From: Bacteroidota bacterium
Lineage (GTDB): Bacteria > Bacteroidota > Bacteroidia > Chitinophagales > Chitinophagaceae
Direction: 5' to 3'
Assembly (NCBI GenBank): GCA_005882315.1
Contig: VBAR01000009.1
Span: 1-46,030, forward strand
Length of the DNA stretch: 46,030 nucleotides
Shown here: in pieces, positions 9,298-18,224 of the stretch
Numbering within the stretch: position 1 is the first letter of the stretch
Layout: each line of letters starts with the position of its first letter
Position numbers and translations under genes: made by a program
The notes under the pieces: model-generated
The model's input: the letters and a program-made list of their open reading frames with translations, nothing else
What the model was told of the DNA's origin: nothing
The model's database searches: none

Positions 9298-12200
9298 TTA
9301 ATTCAAATTTATTTTAATACCCAACTGACTTATCCAGCGGGCACTATTGCCGGGAATGGTGCTGGTTTGCAATGTCCAGGGCTTTCCATTGAATGGCCTG
9401 AATTGATATTGAGGAGTAAGCGTTGTTGTGCTGATAAAACTTTCAAATGTTATCAGCGGGTAGCTATCATTTGTTAAGAACCAGGTGTGTCCCCAGTTTT
9501 TGTTAAGCATATTCGTAAAGTTGAATACATCATAAGTAATTGTAAGTCCAACTTTTTTGTCTTTTATTTTTAAAGTAAAGTCTTGCTGTAACCTGAGATC
9601 AATAATATGAGTAAATGGAAGTCTTGCTCCATTTCGTTGCGAAAATTCTCCGCGGTGTTCTCTTAAATATTTATCGCCTTCAATAAAAACATTTAATGCA
9701 TCTTTTTGCTGCTGTGGAGTATATGACACAGAACCTGTGATCGGGGCAAAGCTCATATTTATAAGATCATTTGTAGTTGGGATATAAATAAGATCAAAGT
9801 TTTCATTTCTTTTTCCATTATCGTTGATCATGCTATTTGTATACACATAACTATAGGGCGATCCCGACTGGCCGTTATAGAAAAGCGAGATGGTTGTTGC
9901 TGTTCTGTTTTTTGAATAATTTATTTTTTTTGAGATCCAGGTTGTAATGCGATGTCTCAGATCATTATCGGAAGTGGAAAGAGGAGCAAAGTTTCTGCCA
10001 TTTACTGTTTCCATATTCCTCCATTGTGAAAGAACGAGGGTTTGAGGGCCGGTTATTTCAAATAAAAGGTTTGACCGGCCATAAGTATAGCTGCTGTTAA
10101 AGGAAAAACTATTTGCTTGTTTGTGAATAATGAAACTTAGACTGTATGAACTTCCTTTTTTACCATGATTATTTGCAAGTAACATGACCTGGCTAAATGG
10201 ATTTATCCCATTGCTTTTTAATGGTATTTTGGTCGGAGCAGAATTAAGAGAATAGATATTTCTCGAATCGGGTAATGCCGATGTCAGGGTGGGTGGTAAA
10301 ATATTTACATTACGGAAAACAGTTTCATGAATATTCTTTGTGAAAATTCCTTCTATTGAAATTGTCCAGTTGTTTTGCAATTTTTTTTCAGCAGTAAATG
10401 ACGATCTGAAAACCGAAGGATACTTATAATGCTTAGCCATTAAGTTTAGTGCTCCTTTGAGATTGGATGGATCCATGTTTAATGATTCCGGAGTTGGCTG
10501 ATTGTAAGGATCGGGATAAAATTGCGACGGAACAATATCGATATTGCCCGTACTGCTATTGAATACGTCAAAGGTCCAAGAGTTAATGGGGTGTCCAATA
10601 AATATTCCTGCCCCTCCTGTTAAATTTATCTTCTGATTTAATAAGTTATAATGTAAGCTGAATCGGGGGGAGAGTCCCCATTGCGCATCCATTGGTTTAC
10701 CAGACCGCGCCCCTTCAAGATCATAATAACGTGAAATGATATTGATGGCAGTGTCATTAAAAAACTGGTCAATGGCCGGCTTTGATACGATTGAATTCAC
10801 ATCAAGACGGAGACCAAAATTTAGTTTAAGATTTTTACGAAGCCTGATCTCATCGTTTGCAAAAAAACTGCTTCTTAATGTGTGGAATTTTTCGGAGATC
10901 CTTGAATCCTGGTAAAATGCACGCTGGAGTCGGGAAGGTGCAATGATATTTACAAAATCACTTAGACTCCTGAATTGATAGGCACCAAAAAAAAACGATA
11001 AAAGCTGCAAGTTATAAGCTGAATAATTAATGTCTGTTCCAATTGAGTATACACTTTTCTTTTTAATGTAAGTAAATACATCAAACAAACTAAGATCAGA
11101 GGCTTTAAAATCATTGCTGTCTGTGTTGGCTTCGCTTCCAAAACTGAGAGTGCCATTACCATCAAGGATGGTAACTGAAGGAAACGGCTCCCCGATCCAT
11201 TTCCGAACTTCAGCAACATTGGTAAAAGTTAACAGCAAGCGATTATTCATGCCGGGTTTTAAAAAACGCAACCATTCAAGGGATGATGAATGTGTGCAGG
11301 AGGGTAAGATGATCCCATTGTTGTCAAAAGAAATAGCATTGGCGCCGCTGGGACGGGGAGCTGTCCTTCGACTGGCATAGCTATAGCGATAGCTCAGCAT
11401 GAATTTATCTTTTAAAGAAGCATTCCAGTCCAATTTTAAATTTAATCGTGTTGCATCTAATTCATCTTTTGTTTCCAGAAAAGATCCCGGGTCATATTGA
11501 TAAGTATCATGAATAAAACCTGACAATAGCTCCAATTGCTGCTGGTTGCTGTTGCCGCGATAATCAGCCATATTAAATGGTTGCGGTCTTGATTCGGATT
11601 GTCTTTCAACTAACGCAAAATAAAATAGTTTGTTTTTTATCAGGGCTCCGCTGTTCCATGCTCCAAAAACCTGGTTAAAAAATGTTGATAAGCGGGGGCG
11701 ATAATAATTACCCGGTTCATTAGGCTTTTCGACAGGTTGTGGCGATCGGCCTGCAAGGTTTTCATTTCTGAAATAATACCAGGCTGAAGATTTGGTCTCG
11801 TTGCTGCCAGAACGGGTAATTGCATTAATGCTTCCGCCGGTAAAATTGCCGTATTGTACATTGTAAGGTGATAGCAAAACATTTATTTCTTCGATCGATT
11901 CAATGGAAACAGGAGGTGCACCTGTTTGCCCGCCATTCATTCCGTTTACAGACGTTCCTTTTATGTCAGTATTGTTTGCTCCGTCAATAAAGAAAGCATT
12001 AAAGCGGTTGTTTTGCCCTGCCAATGACATGACGCCTTCGCCATTGACCTTTGCCTGGGGTACTAGTCTTATATAATCCTGGAAGCTACGGCCGATTGAA
12101 GGCATAGACTTTAATACCGTGCCGGTAATAATTGTTTCTACACCGCTTTTATTCCGGTTATCGGATCGGGCATTAATAATAACCTCATCTAAGGCAATAT

Positions 12201-12570
12201 TTTTTTTCTTTAAAGTAAAATCAGCTATCTCAGAGTTATTTATAAAAAAATATTCACCTGTTAGATGAATGAACAAATCATTTTTTTTTAATGTTTCATA
12301 ACCAACAGAAGAGAAAGTTATACTGTATGGCCCGCCGGGTTTGAGGTTGAAGAAATAGAAATAACCGTCTTTATTTGTTAGATTAACATATTTGTTTTGC
12401 GTGGGCTCGTGAATTATTGTAACTGTAACATTAACTTGAGTTTCATTACTGTCTGAAATCACTCTACCGGAAGCACGGCTATTGGTTTCCTGAGCATAAA
12501 GACCGGAAATTAAAGTTGATAAAAAAGCCCCAATAAATAGCAAACGAAATAGGAAATAGTTACGGACCAT
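9298..12570 (-). CDS. TonB-dependent receptor with N-terminal carboxypeptidase-like domain
   Basis: A 1090-residue outer-membrane protein. A signal peptide ends at about residue 26 ('LYAQ'), followed by a CarboxypepD_reg-like beta domain (about 30-115; 'GRVISDSNE..', 'GYFYFFNLKPG', 'SVGYE'). A plug domain runs from about 125 to 250 ('LDEVIINAR', 'FIDGANNTDIKGTSVNGM', 'GGSINAITRSGSN') and a long beta-barrel follows. It belongs to the Oar-like or 'carboxypeptidase regulatory-like' TonB receptors; no SusD-type lipoprotein gene is adjacent, so it is not a classic SusCD pair. The substrate cannot be deduced. It lies between two LytTR two-component systems, either of which could regulate it. Start chosen at the ATG that begins the signal peptide. 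Confidence 0.93.
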   Translation of the reverse strand: MVRNYFLFRLLFIGAFLSTLISGLYAQETNSRASGRVISDSNETQVNVTVTIIHEPTQNKYVNLTNKDGYFYFFNLKPGGPYSITFSSVGYETLKKNDLFIHLTGEYFFINNSEIADFTLKKKNIALDEVIINARSDNRNKSGVETIITGTVLKSMPSIGRSFQDYIRLVPQAKVNGEGVMSLAGQNNRFNAFFIDGANNTDIKGTSVNGMNGGQTGAPPVSIESIEEINVLLSPYNVQYGNFTGGSINAITRSGSNETKSSAWYYFRNENLAGRSPQPVEKPNEPGNYYRPRLSTFFNQVFGAWNSGALIKNKLFYFALVERQSESRPQPFNMADYRGNSNQQQLELLSGFIHDTYQYDPGSFLETKDELDATRLNLKLDWNASLKDKFMLSYRYSYASRRTAPRPSGANAISFDNNGIILPSCTHSSSLEWLRFLKPGMNNRLLLTFTNVAEVRKWIGEPFPSVTILDGNGTLSFGSEANTDSNDFKASDLSLFDVFTYIKKKSVYSIGTDINYSAYNLQLLSFFFGAYQFRSLSDFVNIIAPSRLQRAFYQDSRISEKFHTLRSSFFANDEIRLRKNLKLNFGLRLDVNSIVSKPAIDQFFNDTAINIISRYYDLEGARSGKPMDAQWGLSPRFSLHYNLLNQKINLTGGAGIFIGHPINSWTFDVFNSSTGNIDIVPSQFYPDPYNQPTPESLNMDPSNLKGALNLMAKHYKYPSVFRSSFTAEKKLQNNWTISIEGIFTKNIHETVFRNVNILPPTLTSALPDSRNIYSLNSAPTKIPLKSNGINPFSQVMLLANNHGKKGSSYSLSFIIHKQANSFSFNSSYTYGRSNLLFEITGPQTLVLSQWRNMETVNGRNFAPLSTSDNDLRHRITTWISKKINYSKNRTATTISLFYNGQSGSPYSYVYTNSMINDNGKRNENFDLIYIPTTNDLINMSFAPITGSVSYTPQQQKDALNVFIEGDKYLREHRGEFSQRNGARLPFTHIIDLRLQQDFTLKIKDKKVGLTITYDVFNFTNMLNKNWGHTWFLTNDSYPLITFESFISTTTLTPQYQFRPFNGKPWTLQTSTIPGNSARWISQLGIKINLN

Positions 12571-12680
12571 GGTTTCGGTTTCAAAGCTCCCAAATTAATT
12601 AAAAGATTTGTGGAGGGCAATTTAATTAGACGAACAACCATTTTTTTAGATAACCGCCATTGATATTTTTTAAATGGCTT

Positions 12681-13433
12681 TTATTCTTTATAGGGGAGTA
12701 GTTTTTTCAATAATATTTCTTTCTTATTTCTTGCGACATCAATAGAAGTTCCATCACTCATTACCAAATAGCCGCCTTCACCTTTAATGTATTTTTCAAT
12801 TTCATTCAGATTAACAAGATAGGAGCGGTGTACCCTGATAAATGAATGCTGTTCCAGGATCTCTTCTATTTCTTTTAATGAACGGGTGACCAGTAATTTT
12901 TTCCCGCCTTTCAATTTTATTTCTGTGTAGTTATCGTCCGACTCGCAACTGACTATTGTTTCAATCGGTATCATCTGTAATCCCTCCATGGTTGGCAATG
13001 CTATTTTACTTGCGGGATTGGAGTTTTGTTTCAGTTTTTCCATCAGTATTTCCAATTGCTGCGGAATTGTTACCTGTTGTCTTTCTTTTACTTTTTGTAC
13101 AGCTTTTTTTAGTTCTTCCCTGTCAATAGGTTTGAGTAAATAATCTATAGCACTGAAACGGATCGCTTTTAATGCATACTGATCATAGCTGGTAGTAAAG
13201 ATGAGATGAAAATTTATAGCTGGTAATTGTTCCAGCATTTCAAAGCCATTCATCTTTGGCATTTCTACATCGAGAAAAACAAGATCAGGTGAGTGCTGGC
13301 GGATGGCGGTTAATCCATCAGAGGCATTACTGCAGATACTTGTAACTTCTGCATCCGGGCAGTCGGATTCAAGCATTGCTGCCAATATCTCGCAGCAATA
13401 AGGTTCATCATCTATAATGATAGCTTTAAGCAT
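12681..13433 (-). CDS. LytTR-family response regulator
   Basis: A receiver domain (acidic pair Asp8/Asp9, phosphoacceptor Asp55 in 'FLDVEMPK', Thr/Ser in 'TTSYDQYA', Lys in 'LLKPID') is joined to a LytTR DNA-binding domain (about 150-250; 'VSCESDDNYTEIKL', 'FIRVHRSYLVNLNEI'). The start at 13433 gives the usual N-terminus 'MLKAIIIDDEP'; an in-frame ATG at 13445 would add only four residues and lies within a short palindromic repeat. It is encoded 36-48 bases downstream of the TPR histidine kinase on the same strand, which is its likely partner. Confidence 0.94.
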   Translation of the reverse strand: MLKAIIIDDEPYCCEILAAMLESDCPDAEVTSICSNASDGLTAIRQHSPDLVFLDVEMPKMNGFEMLEQLPAINFHLIFTTSYDQYALKAIRFSAIDYLLKPIDREELKKAVQKVKERQQVTIPQQLEILMEKLKQNSNPASKIALPTMEGLQMIPIETIVSCESDDNYTEIKLKGGKKLLVTRSLKEIEEILEQHSFIRVHRSYLVNLNEIEKYIKGEGGYLVMSDGTSIDVARNKKEILLKKLLPYKE

Positions 13434-13439
13434 ATATAC

Positions 13440-13462
13440 CCCCATCCCCTAAAGGGGAGTTT
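13440..13462 (-). repeat. Short palindromic (REP-like) repeat CCCCTTTAGGGG
   Basis: The perfect 12-base palindrome CCCCTTTAGGGG, followed by GATGGGGG, sits between the kinase and regulator genes and touches the regulator's start region. Similar 'cccctaaagggg' elements are, to my knowledge, common intergenic repeats in Bacteroidota genomes. Copy number in this genome cannot be seen from the window. Confidence 0.6.
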
Positions 13463-13481
13463 TGTGAACATTCTTTTTTAT

Positions 13482-16142
13482 TCATACCATTTCTTCAACT
13501 GATTCTTTATACATGATCTTTAATTGTACTCTTGTGCCGGAAATTTCTCCATGTTCGTTTCTTAGATCTTCAATCTCATAAAATGTACCTCCGGTTGTAC
13601 CCTGGTTCAATAATGATAATCTTTCTTTGGTAATTTTTAGTCCCATTGATTTTTCTTTTTCAGCTGACTTGCTTTTGAATTCTTCGGCTTTTTCCCTTCC
13701 TACTCCATCATCTGTAATTGCACAATGTAAAACTCCGTTTGTTTCATTTAGTTCAATATTTAAATGTCCATGCCCGTCTTTGTGCATCAGCCCATGCCAG
13801 ATCGCATTTTCACAGAAGGGTTGTAAAAGCAGGGGAGGAATAAATACCGAGGAGTTTTCAATGGCATTGGTAGTAGTGATATGATAATCGAAAGCATTTT
13901 TAAAACGTAACCTTTCCATATCCAGGTAAAGTTTCAGCATTTCCAGTTCATCTTCCAGCGGTACCAGTTTTTTTTGTGAGTGAAGCAATACCATTCTTAT
14001 CAATCTCGAGAAACGTGTAAGATAATCGGATGCTGCGGTAGTTTCATTTTTAAAAATGAAACGATTGATGGAGTTAAGACAATTAAAAATAAAATGCGGG
14101 TTCATCTGGGCACGGAGGGCTTGCATTTCCAGTTCAGCAACTTTTTGCTGAAGCTCCGCCTGTTCTTTTTTGATTAAAAGCTTTTCGTTTTTACGTTTCA
14201 AAGAAAAAACTCTGAAAACAAAAACCCCCAATAGTATAAACAGCAAAAGCCCTCCAAGGAGGGCATTGCGGATGAAGGCTTGTTGTTTCAATCGCTGGTC
14301 TTTTAAGTTGTTTTCTTTATCTGAAAGGATTAGTTGAGATTGGGTTTGATTTTTAAGCAGAAGTTGTTGCTTTAGTTCCTGGTCTTTAATCTGTAGTTGC
14401 TGCCCTTTTATTTCATTGTCTTTATCTAAAAGGCTGAGTTGCGCTTCATTTTGTTCTTTTATTAAAAATTGTTGTTGAAGCTGTTGTGCTTTAATCAGGT
14501 TGTCTTTTTGAAGTAATTGAATTAAACTGGTTTTTCTCTGTTCCTGGGATTCATTTTTTAAAGCGTTTAGTTTAAAATAAAATTGACGAGTGATCAGTGA
14601 GTCTTTGAGTTTGGTGTATTGTTTCAAATATGTGAAGGCGCTGTCAGGTTGTTTTAAGTTAGAATAGATATCCGAAAGAAGTTTATAATTAGTAATCATG
14701 AGCAATCGCCCATTCATTTGCCTAAGGTAAATCTGTGCTTCTTTGGCATATTGTAATGCCTGTTCATATTTTTTCTCGCCATTTGATGCATTGCCTGCTA
14801 TCATGAGTGTTTGCGCAATAGGCGGAGTGATCCTGTTTATTGTTTTCAAATTTTTATAGTAAGGAAGAATCAATGAAAGAGCTTTTGAGTACTCTTTAAG
14901 ATCGAGATACAAATATCCAAGATGCATTTTGCCGAAATTGTTTGGATTGTTATCTGTAAACTGGAAGTCCTTTAAGTAGTACATAGCCGAATCATAATTC
15001 CCAAGTAAACGATGTACATCGCCAATCTCTGCCATCCATGGGTTCCTTGAAGCAGAATCAAATGCTGATGGATAATATTGACGGCCGTAACGAATAGCCG
15101 CTAATGCTCCTTCATAATCGCCTGCAGTTTTGTAGAGTCTTGACATCCAGAAGTAAGCCTGCCCGGCTGATCTAGTCTTTGCGCTGCCCGCGGGTTTGTT
15201 TTTGAAATATTTTTCAATTAGAGATACACTTTTCTTTAATGTGGCAATACCTTTTTCAAATTCACCATTTGTTTCATAAGTTTTACATAATTCATTGGTC
15301 ACTGTCAATTCTTGCTCTATATCCCCTGCCTCATGAAGGTATTGCATGGATTGTAAGTATGCGAATTCCGCTGATCGGTATTCATATTGGCGATAGTAAA
15401 AATTACCTAACTGTACATATAAATTACCTACAGAAGATTTATCTCCAGTCATCTTGTAGTAATAAATGGCCTTGTCTACTTGCTCCCTTACTTCAGGAGT
15501 AATCCCTTTTTCTGGCGCATTTATTCCTGCAAGTAATTGATATAACCAGGCAAGCTGACCTTCATTTCCTTTGCATTGTTCACATTGGGAAATGCCCAAA
15601 TGACCGGTTATTTTTTTAGGCATTGATTTTTCATAGTAGTAGATCGCTTTCTCAACATTATTTTTAAACTTCGCTTGATCGCCTTTCCAACGTTCGAGCC
15701 ATTTCAACATGTCATATACATCTCCAGCCAATCTGTAATCTTTTATTTCTTCTCCAATTTGTATTGCTTTATTTGCATAGTTATAAGCCTCTGTATAATT
15801 GGCTTCAGAATTATTATTGTTTCTATTATCATCTACACGGCCTCCAAAGCATTGGGCTTTCCATAAAAGTGCATAGCCTAGTCCTAGTTTGTAACCAGAA
15901 TTTTTTGCAAGTTTATAGGCCTCTTCAGTGTACATACAAGCTGTGTCAAGCTGTTTATCATCCTCATCCCAGATATCATAATAGGCTTCTGCAAGAAGGT
16001 TCAAGCAATCTATTTTTTTATTTCCTTTTGCAGTCTTAAGTTCATTTTTAGTACTGTCAATAATTTTTCTGGTAGGCTCCTGGCCATTCAGGTAAGAAAA
16101 TAAGAAAAATGAAAGGCTAATTAAAATGAATTGTTTTCTCAT
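13482..16142 (-). CDS. TPR-containing sensor histidine kinase (LytS/His_kinase type)
   Basis: An 886-residue protein with a signal peptide (1-20, 'YLNGQ') and periplasmic tetratricopeptide repeats (about 45-510). A Gln/Lys-rich coiled coil at 530-622 has internally repeated 'K-D-N-x-I-K-x-Q-Q-L' segments. One membrane helix follows (about 626-648), then a second coiled segment and a His_kinase domain with 'AQMNPHFIFNCLNSINRF' (His683). ATP-binding motifs are 'PFCENAIWHGL' and 'DDGVGREKA'. TPR arrays ahead of a His_kinase domain are a common Bacteroidota sensor design, usually sensing by protein-protein contact. It forms an operon with the LytTR regulator downstream. Confidence 0.94.
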   Translation of the reverse strand: MRKQFILISLSFFLFSYLNGQEPTRKIIDSTKNELKTAKGNKKIDCLNLLAEAYYDIWDEDDKQLDTACMYTEEAYKLAKNSGYKLGLGYALLWKAQCFGGRVDDNRNNNNSEANYTEAYNYANKAIQIGEEIKDYRLAGDVYDMLKWLERWKGDQAKFKNNVEKAIYYYEKSMPKKITGHLGISQCEQCKGNEGQLAWLYQLLAGINAPEKGITPEVREQVDKAIYYYKMTGDKSSVGNLYVQLGNFYYRQYEYRSAEFAYLQSMQYLHEAGDIEQELTVTNELCKTYETNGEFEKGIATLKKSVSLIEKYFKNKPAGSAKTRSAGQAYFWMSRLYKTAGDYEGALAAIRYGRQYYPSAFDSASRNPWMAEIGDVHRLLGNYDSAMYYLKDFQFTDNNPNNFGKMHLGYLYLDLKEYSKALSLILPYYKNLKTINRITPPIAQTLMIAGNASNGEKKYEQALQYAKEAQIYLRQMNGRLLMITNYKLLSDIYSNLKQPDSAFTYLKQYTKLKDSLITRQFYFKLNALKNESQEQRKTSLIQLLQKDNLIKAQQLQQQFLIKEQNEAQLSLLDKDNEIKGQQLQIKDQELKQQLLLKNQTQSQLILSDKENNLKDQRLKQQAFIRNALLGGLLLFILLGVFVFRVFSLKRKNEKLLIKKEQAELQQKVAELEMQALRAQMNPHFIFNCLNSINRFIFKNETTAASDYLTRFSRLIRMVLLHSQKKLVPLEDELEMLKLYLDMERLRFKNAFDYHITTTNAIENSSVFIPPLLLQPFCENAIWHGLMHKDGHGHLNIELNETNGVLHCAITDDGVGREKAEEFKSKSAEKEKSMGLKITKERLSLLNQGTTGGTFYEIEDLRNEHGEISGTRVQLKIMYKESVEEMV

Positions 16143-16309
16143 AACAAAACCCTCATGCCGGTTTAGGTTAAGAAGATGGTGGATAGAAGTTACGAAAAGA
16201 ACGGCAATCGGATAACCGAAAATAGAATGTGGATATACTTTTTTATAGCCAGAATGGGTAGATAGCAGAATTTATGGGTGAGTGTGATAGAAAAATGGGT
16301 AAGAATTTA

Positions 16310-16341
16310 TTTGCAATAGATTTGAAAGCTTTTGTAATTTG
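16310..16341 (+). promoter_or_regulatory. Candidate Bacteroidota-type promoter for the 16415 gene
   Basis: TTTG at 16310-16313 and TAATTTG at 16335-16341 are separated by 21 bases. The -7 box is one base shorter than the TAnnTTTG consensus. It would start transcription near 16349, giving a leader of about 65 bases. The rest of the 16143-16414 spacer shows no gene or repeat. Confidence 0.3.
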
Positions 16342-16414
16342 AGGAATGAGGATCAAGGATAAACGTGTTGAATCAACTGTTACAGTTTCTTCCTTTCAAT
16401 AAAAAAATACGCTT

Positions 16415-17158
16415 GTGAATAATTACACGACGAAGTATAAAAATCTGCATCTATGGATGATCATTCCCATACTGATCATGCAAGCCGGAATATTTCGAGA
16501 TTACTGGGGCGATTTTTCAGAGAACGCCTGGTCTGTGCATGTTCATTACATAACGGGGACTATCTGGTATTTCTATTTGATCATTCAACCTTATTTTGCT
16601 ACCCATGGGCAAATGGCAAGACATCGTACCAATGGTATCATCGGCATGTTTATAGCCGGTGCCGTTTGCCTGACGGCGTTAAGCATGATGCATCGTGATA
16701 TTGCGAGTGCTGAACATTCAGTGATCAGAAGGCAGGACTTTGGTCCGTTCGAGCCCTGGTTTTTCTTTGGTGTGGCTGCAGTGGAAATTGTAATGATGAC
16801 AGCATTTGGATATGCGGTTATCAAAAGTATAATTCACAGGAAGCAAGTGGAAGATCATTCATGGTGGCTTATATCAACGGTGTTTATTATTATGATGCCT
16901 GCCCTGGGCCGTGGGGTACAATTTGTGTATATTGGACTGAATGGCCAGCATTGGCCCAATATTGATATAATATTTCCGCTTTATATTGCTGAAGGGATAA
17001 TCCTTACAATGTTGCTATTGGGTGCATGGAAATATGGAAAGCTAAAGCATCCTGCTACCTGGTTGGCTGTAGCTGTGAATGTGTTTAATCTTTTTCTGGA
17101 ACCCATCGGAAGATCAGAAGCAGTGCAATCCTTTTTAAAAGTATTGATCAAAGGCTAA
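16415..17158 (+). CDS. Multi-pass integral membrane protein, unrecognised
   Basis: A 247-residue protein with about seven hydrophobic helices. Conserved-looking charged or aromatic residues sit at helix ends: 'HVHYITGTIWYFY' (near 42-54), 'HGQMARHRTNG' (near 64-74), 'RRQDFGPFEPWFFFG' and 'HSWWLIS'. The His-rich second and third helices recall haem-binding or DUF2306-like membrane proteins, but I cannot assign a family. The start given is a GTG at 16415; an ATG at 16457 (residue 15) is possible. It is followed 54 bases later by the ApbE gene on the same strand. A role in membrane redox chemistry would fit that neighbour but is speculative. Confidence 0.75.
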   Translation: MNNYTTKYKNLHLWMIIPILIMQAGIFRDYWGDFSENAWSVHVHYITGTIWYFYLIIQPYFATHGQMARHRTNGIIGMFIAGAVCLTALSMMHRDIASAEHSVIRRQDFGPFEPWFFFGVAAVEIVMMTAFGYAVIKSIIHRKQVEDHSWWLISTVFIIMMPALGRGVQFVYIGLNGQHWPNIDIIFPLYIAEGIILTMLLLGAWKYGKLKHPATWLAVAVNVFNLFLEPIGRSEAVQSFLKVLIKG

Positions 17159-17212
17159 CGGAGTTTCTTGTAGTAAAATAATTTTTTATTTGAATCAGGC
17201 TATTTTTGAAGT

Positions 17213-18211
17213 ATGAGATGCCTGTTATACTGTTGGCTCCCCTTCTTGTTTATTGTTCGGAATGGTGAGTTGAAAAAATATACTATTACTGGTTTTGCAC
17301 AAGGTACTACTTACTCTATTACCTATTATGCAACAGATAGCATAGTTATAAAAAGACAAGTTGATAGCATCCTTGACAAAATTGATAGTTCGCTTTCACT
17401 GTATAAACCTTACTCTATAATTAATCAATTCAATAATTCCAGGACTGGCAGAAAAATTGATAACCATTTTGTAAACGTGATAAAGAAGTCAATTTTAGTT
17501 TATCATGAAACAAATGGACTTTTTGATGTTACCGTTAAACCACTTGTTCAGGCCTGGGGTTTTGGGGTGACTAAAACTGATTCTTTGCCGGGGAAAAAGG
17601 AGATTGAAGCAATAAAAAAATGTGTTGGCACAAACAGGCTGCTACTGGAAAAAAATTATTTGTCCAAAAAAGATAGTTGCGTGCAGGTTGATTTGAATGG
17701 AATTGCACAAGGTTATTCAGTTGATGTGATTGCTGATTTTATTGAAAAGAATGGGATTAAAAATTATCTCGTTGAGTTGGGAGGAGAAATAAGAGTGAAA
17801 GGCAGAAAACAACCTTCGGGAGAAAAAATGAAGATCGGGATTGAATCGCCGGATGAAGATGAATTCAGGGATCATCCGATGCAAAAAATAATTTCACTGG
17901 AAAATGGCGCTATCACTACATCCGGCAATTACAGAAAGTATTATGAAAGCGATGGGAAGAAAATTACGCATATCATTGATCCGAAAACGGGCTACCCTGT
18001 ACAGAATGAACTCATAAGCGTTACTGTTTATGCAAAAGATGGTATGACTGCCGATGCCTATGACAATGCCCTTATGTTGATGGGCTTGAAAAAAGCTCTG
18101 CAGTTTATTGAAAAACGAAAAGAACTTGCTGCTTATTTTATTTATAAAGACAAGACAGGAAAAATTGCCGATACTGCAAGTTCCCGCTTTTATAAACTCA
18201 TGAATCCGTAA
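17213..18211 (+). CDS. apbE: FAD:protein FMN transferase (ApbE family)
   Basis: A 332-residue exported protein with an N-terminal hydrophobic segment. ApbE hallmarks are present: 'GFAQGTTYSITYY' near residue 27, 'SSLSLYKPYSIINQFN' and 'DLNGIAQGYSVDVIADFI' near 160. 'YLVELGGEIRVKG' near 184 is the conserved flavin-handling region, and Asp in 'MTADAYDNALMLMG' is the metal-binding 'ADA' segment. ApbE attaches FMN covalently to Thr or Ser of periplasmic partner proteins, using FAD as donor. No obvious Nqr/Rnf or FMN_bind target is encoded nearby; the adjacent genes are an oxidoreductase and a DUF1080 protein 13 bases and further downstream, so they may share a transcript. A -7-like TATTTTTG is at 17201-17208, immediately before the ATG. 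Confidence 0.92.
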   Translation: MRCLLYCWLPFLFIVRNGELKKYTITGFAQGTTYSITYYATDSIVIKRQVDSILDKIDSSLSLYKPYSIINQFNNSRTGRKIDNHFVNVIKKSILVYHETNGLFDVTVKPLVQAWGFGVTKTDSLPGKKEIEAIKKCVGTNRLLLEKNYLSKKDSCVQVDLNGIAQGYSVDVIADFIEKNGIKNYLVELGGEIRVKGRKQPSGEKMKIGIESPDEDEFRDHPMQKIISLENGAITTSGNYRKYYESDGKKITHIIDPKTGYPVQNELISVTVYAKDGMTADAYDNALMLMGLKKALQFIEKRKELAAYFIYKDKTGKIADTASSRFYKLMNP

Positions 18212-18224
18212 CTTCATCCCGTCT

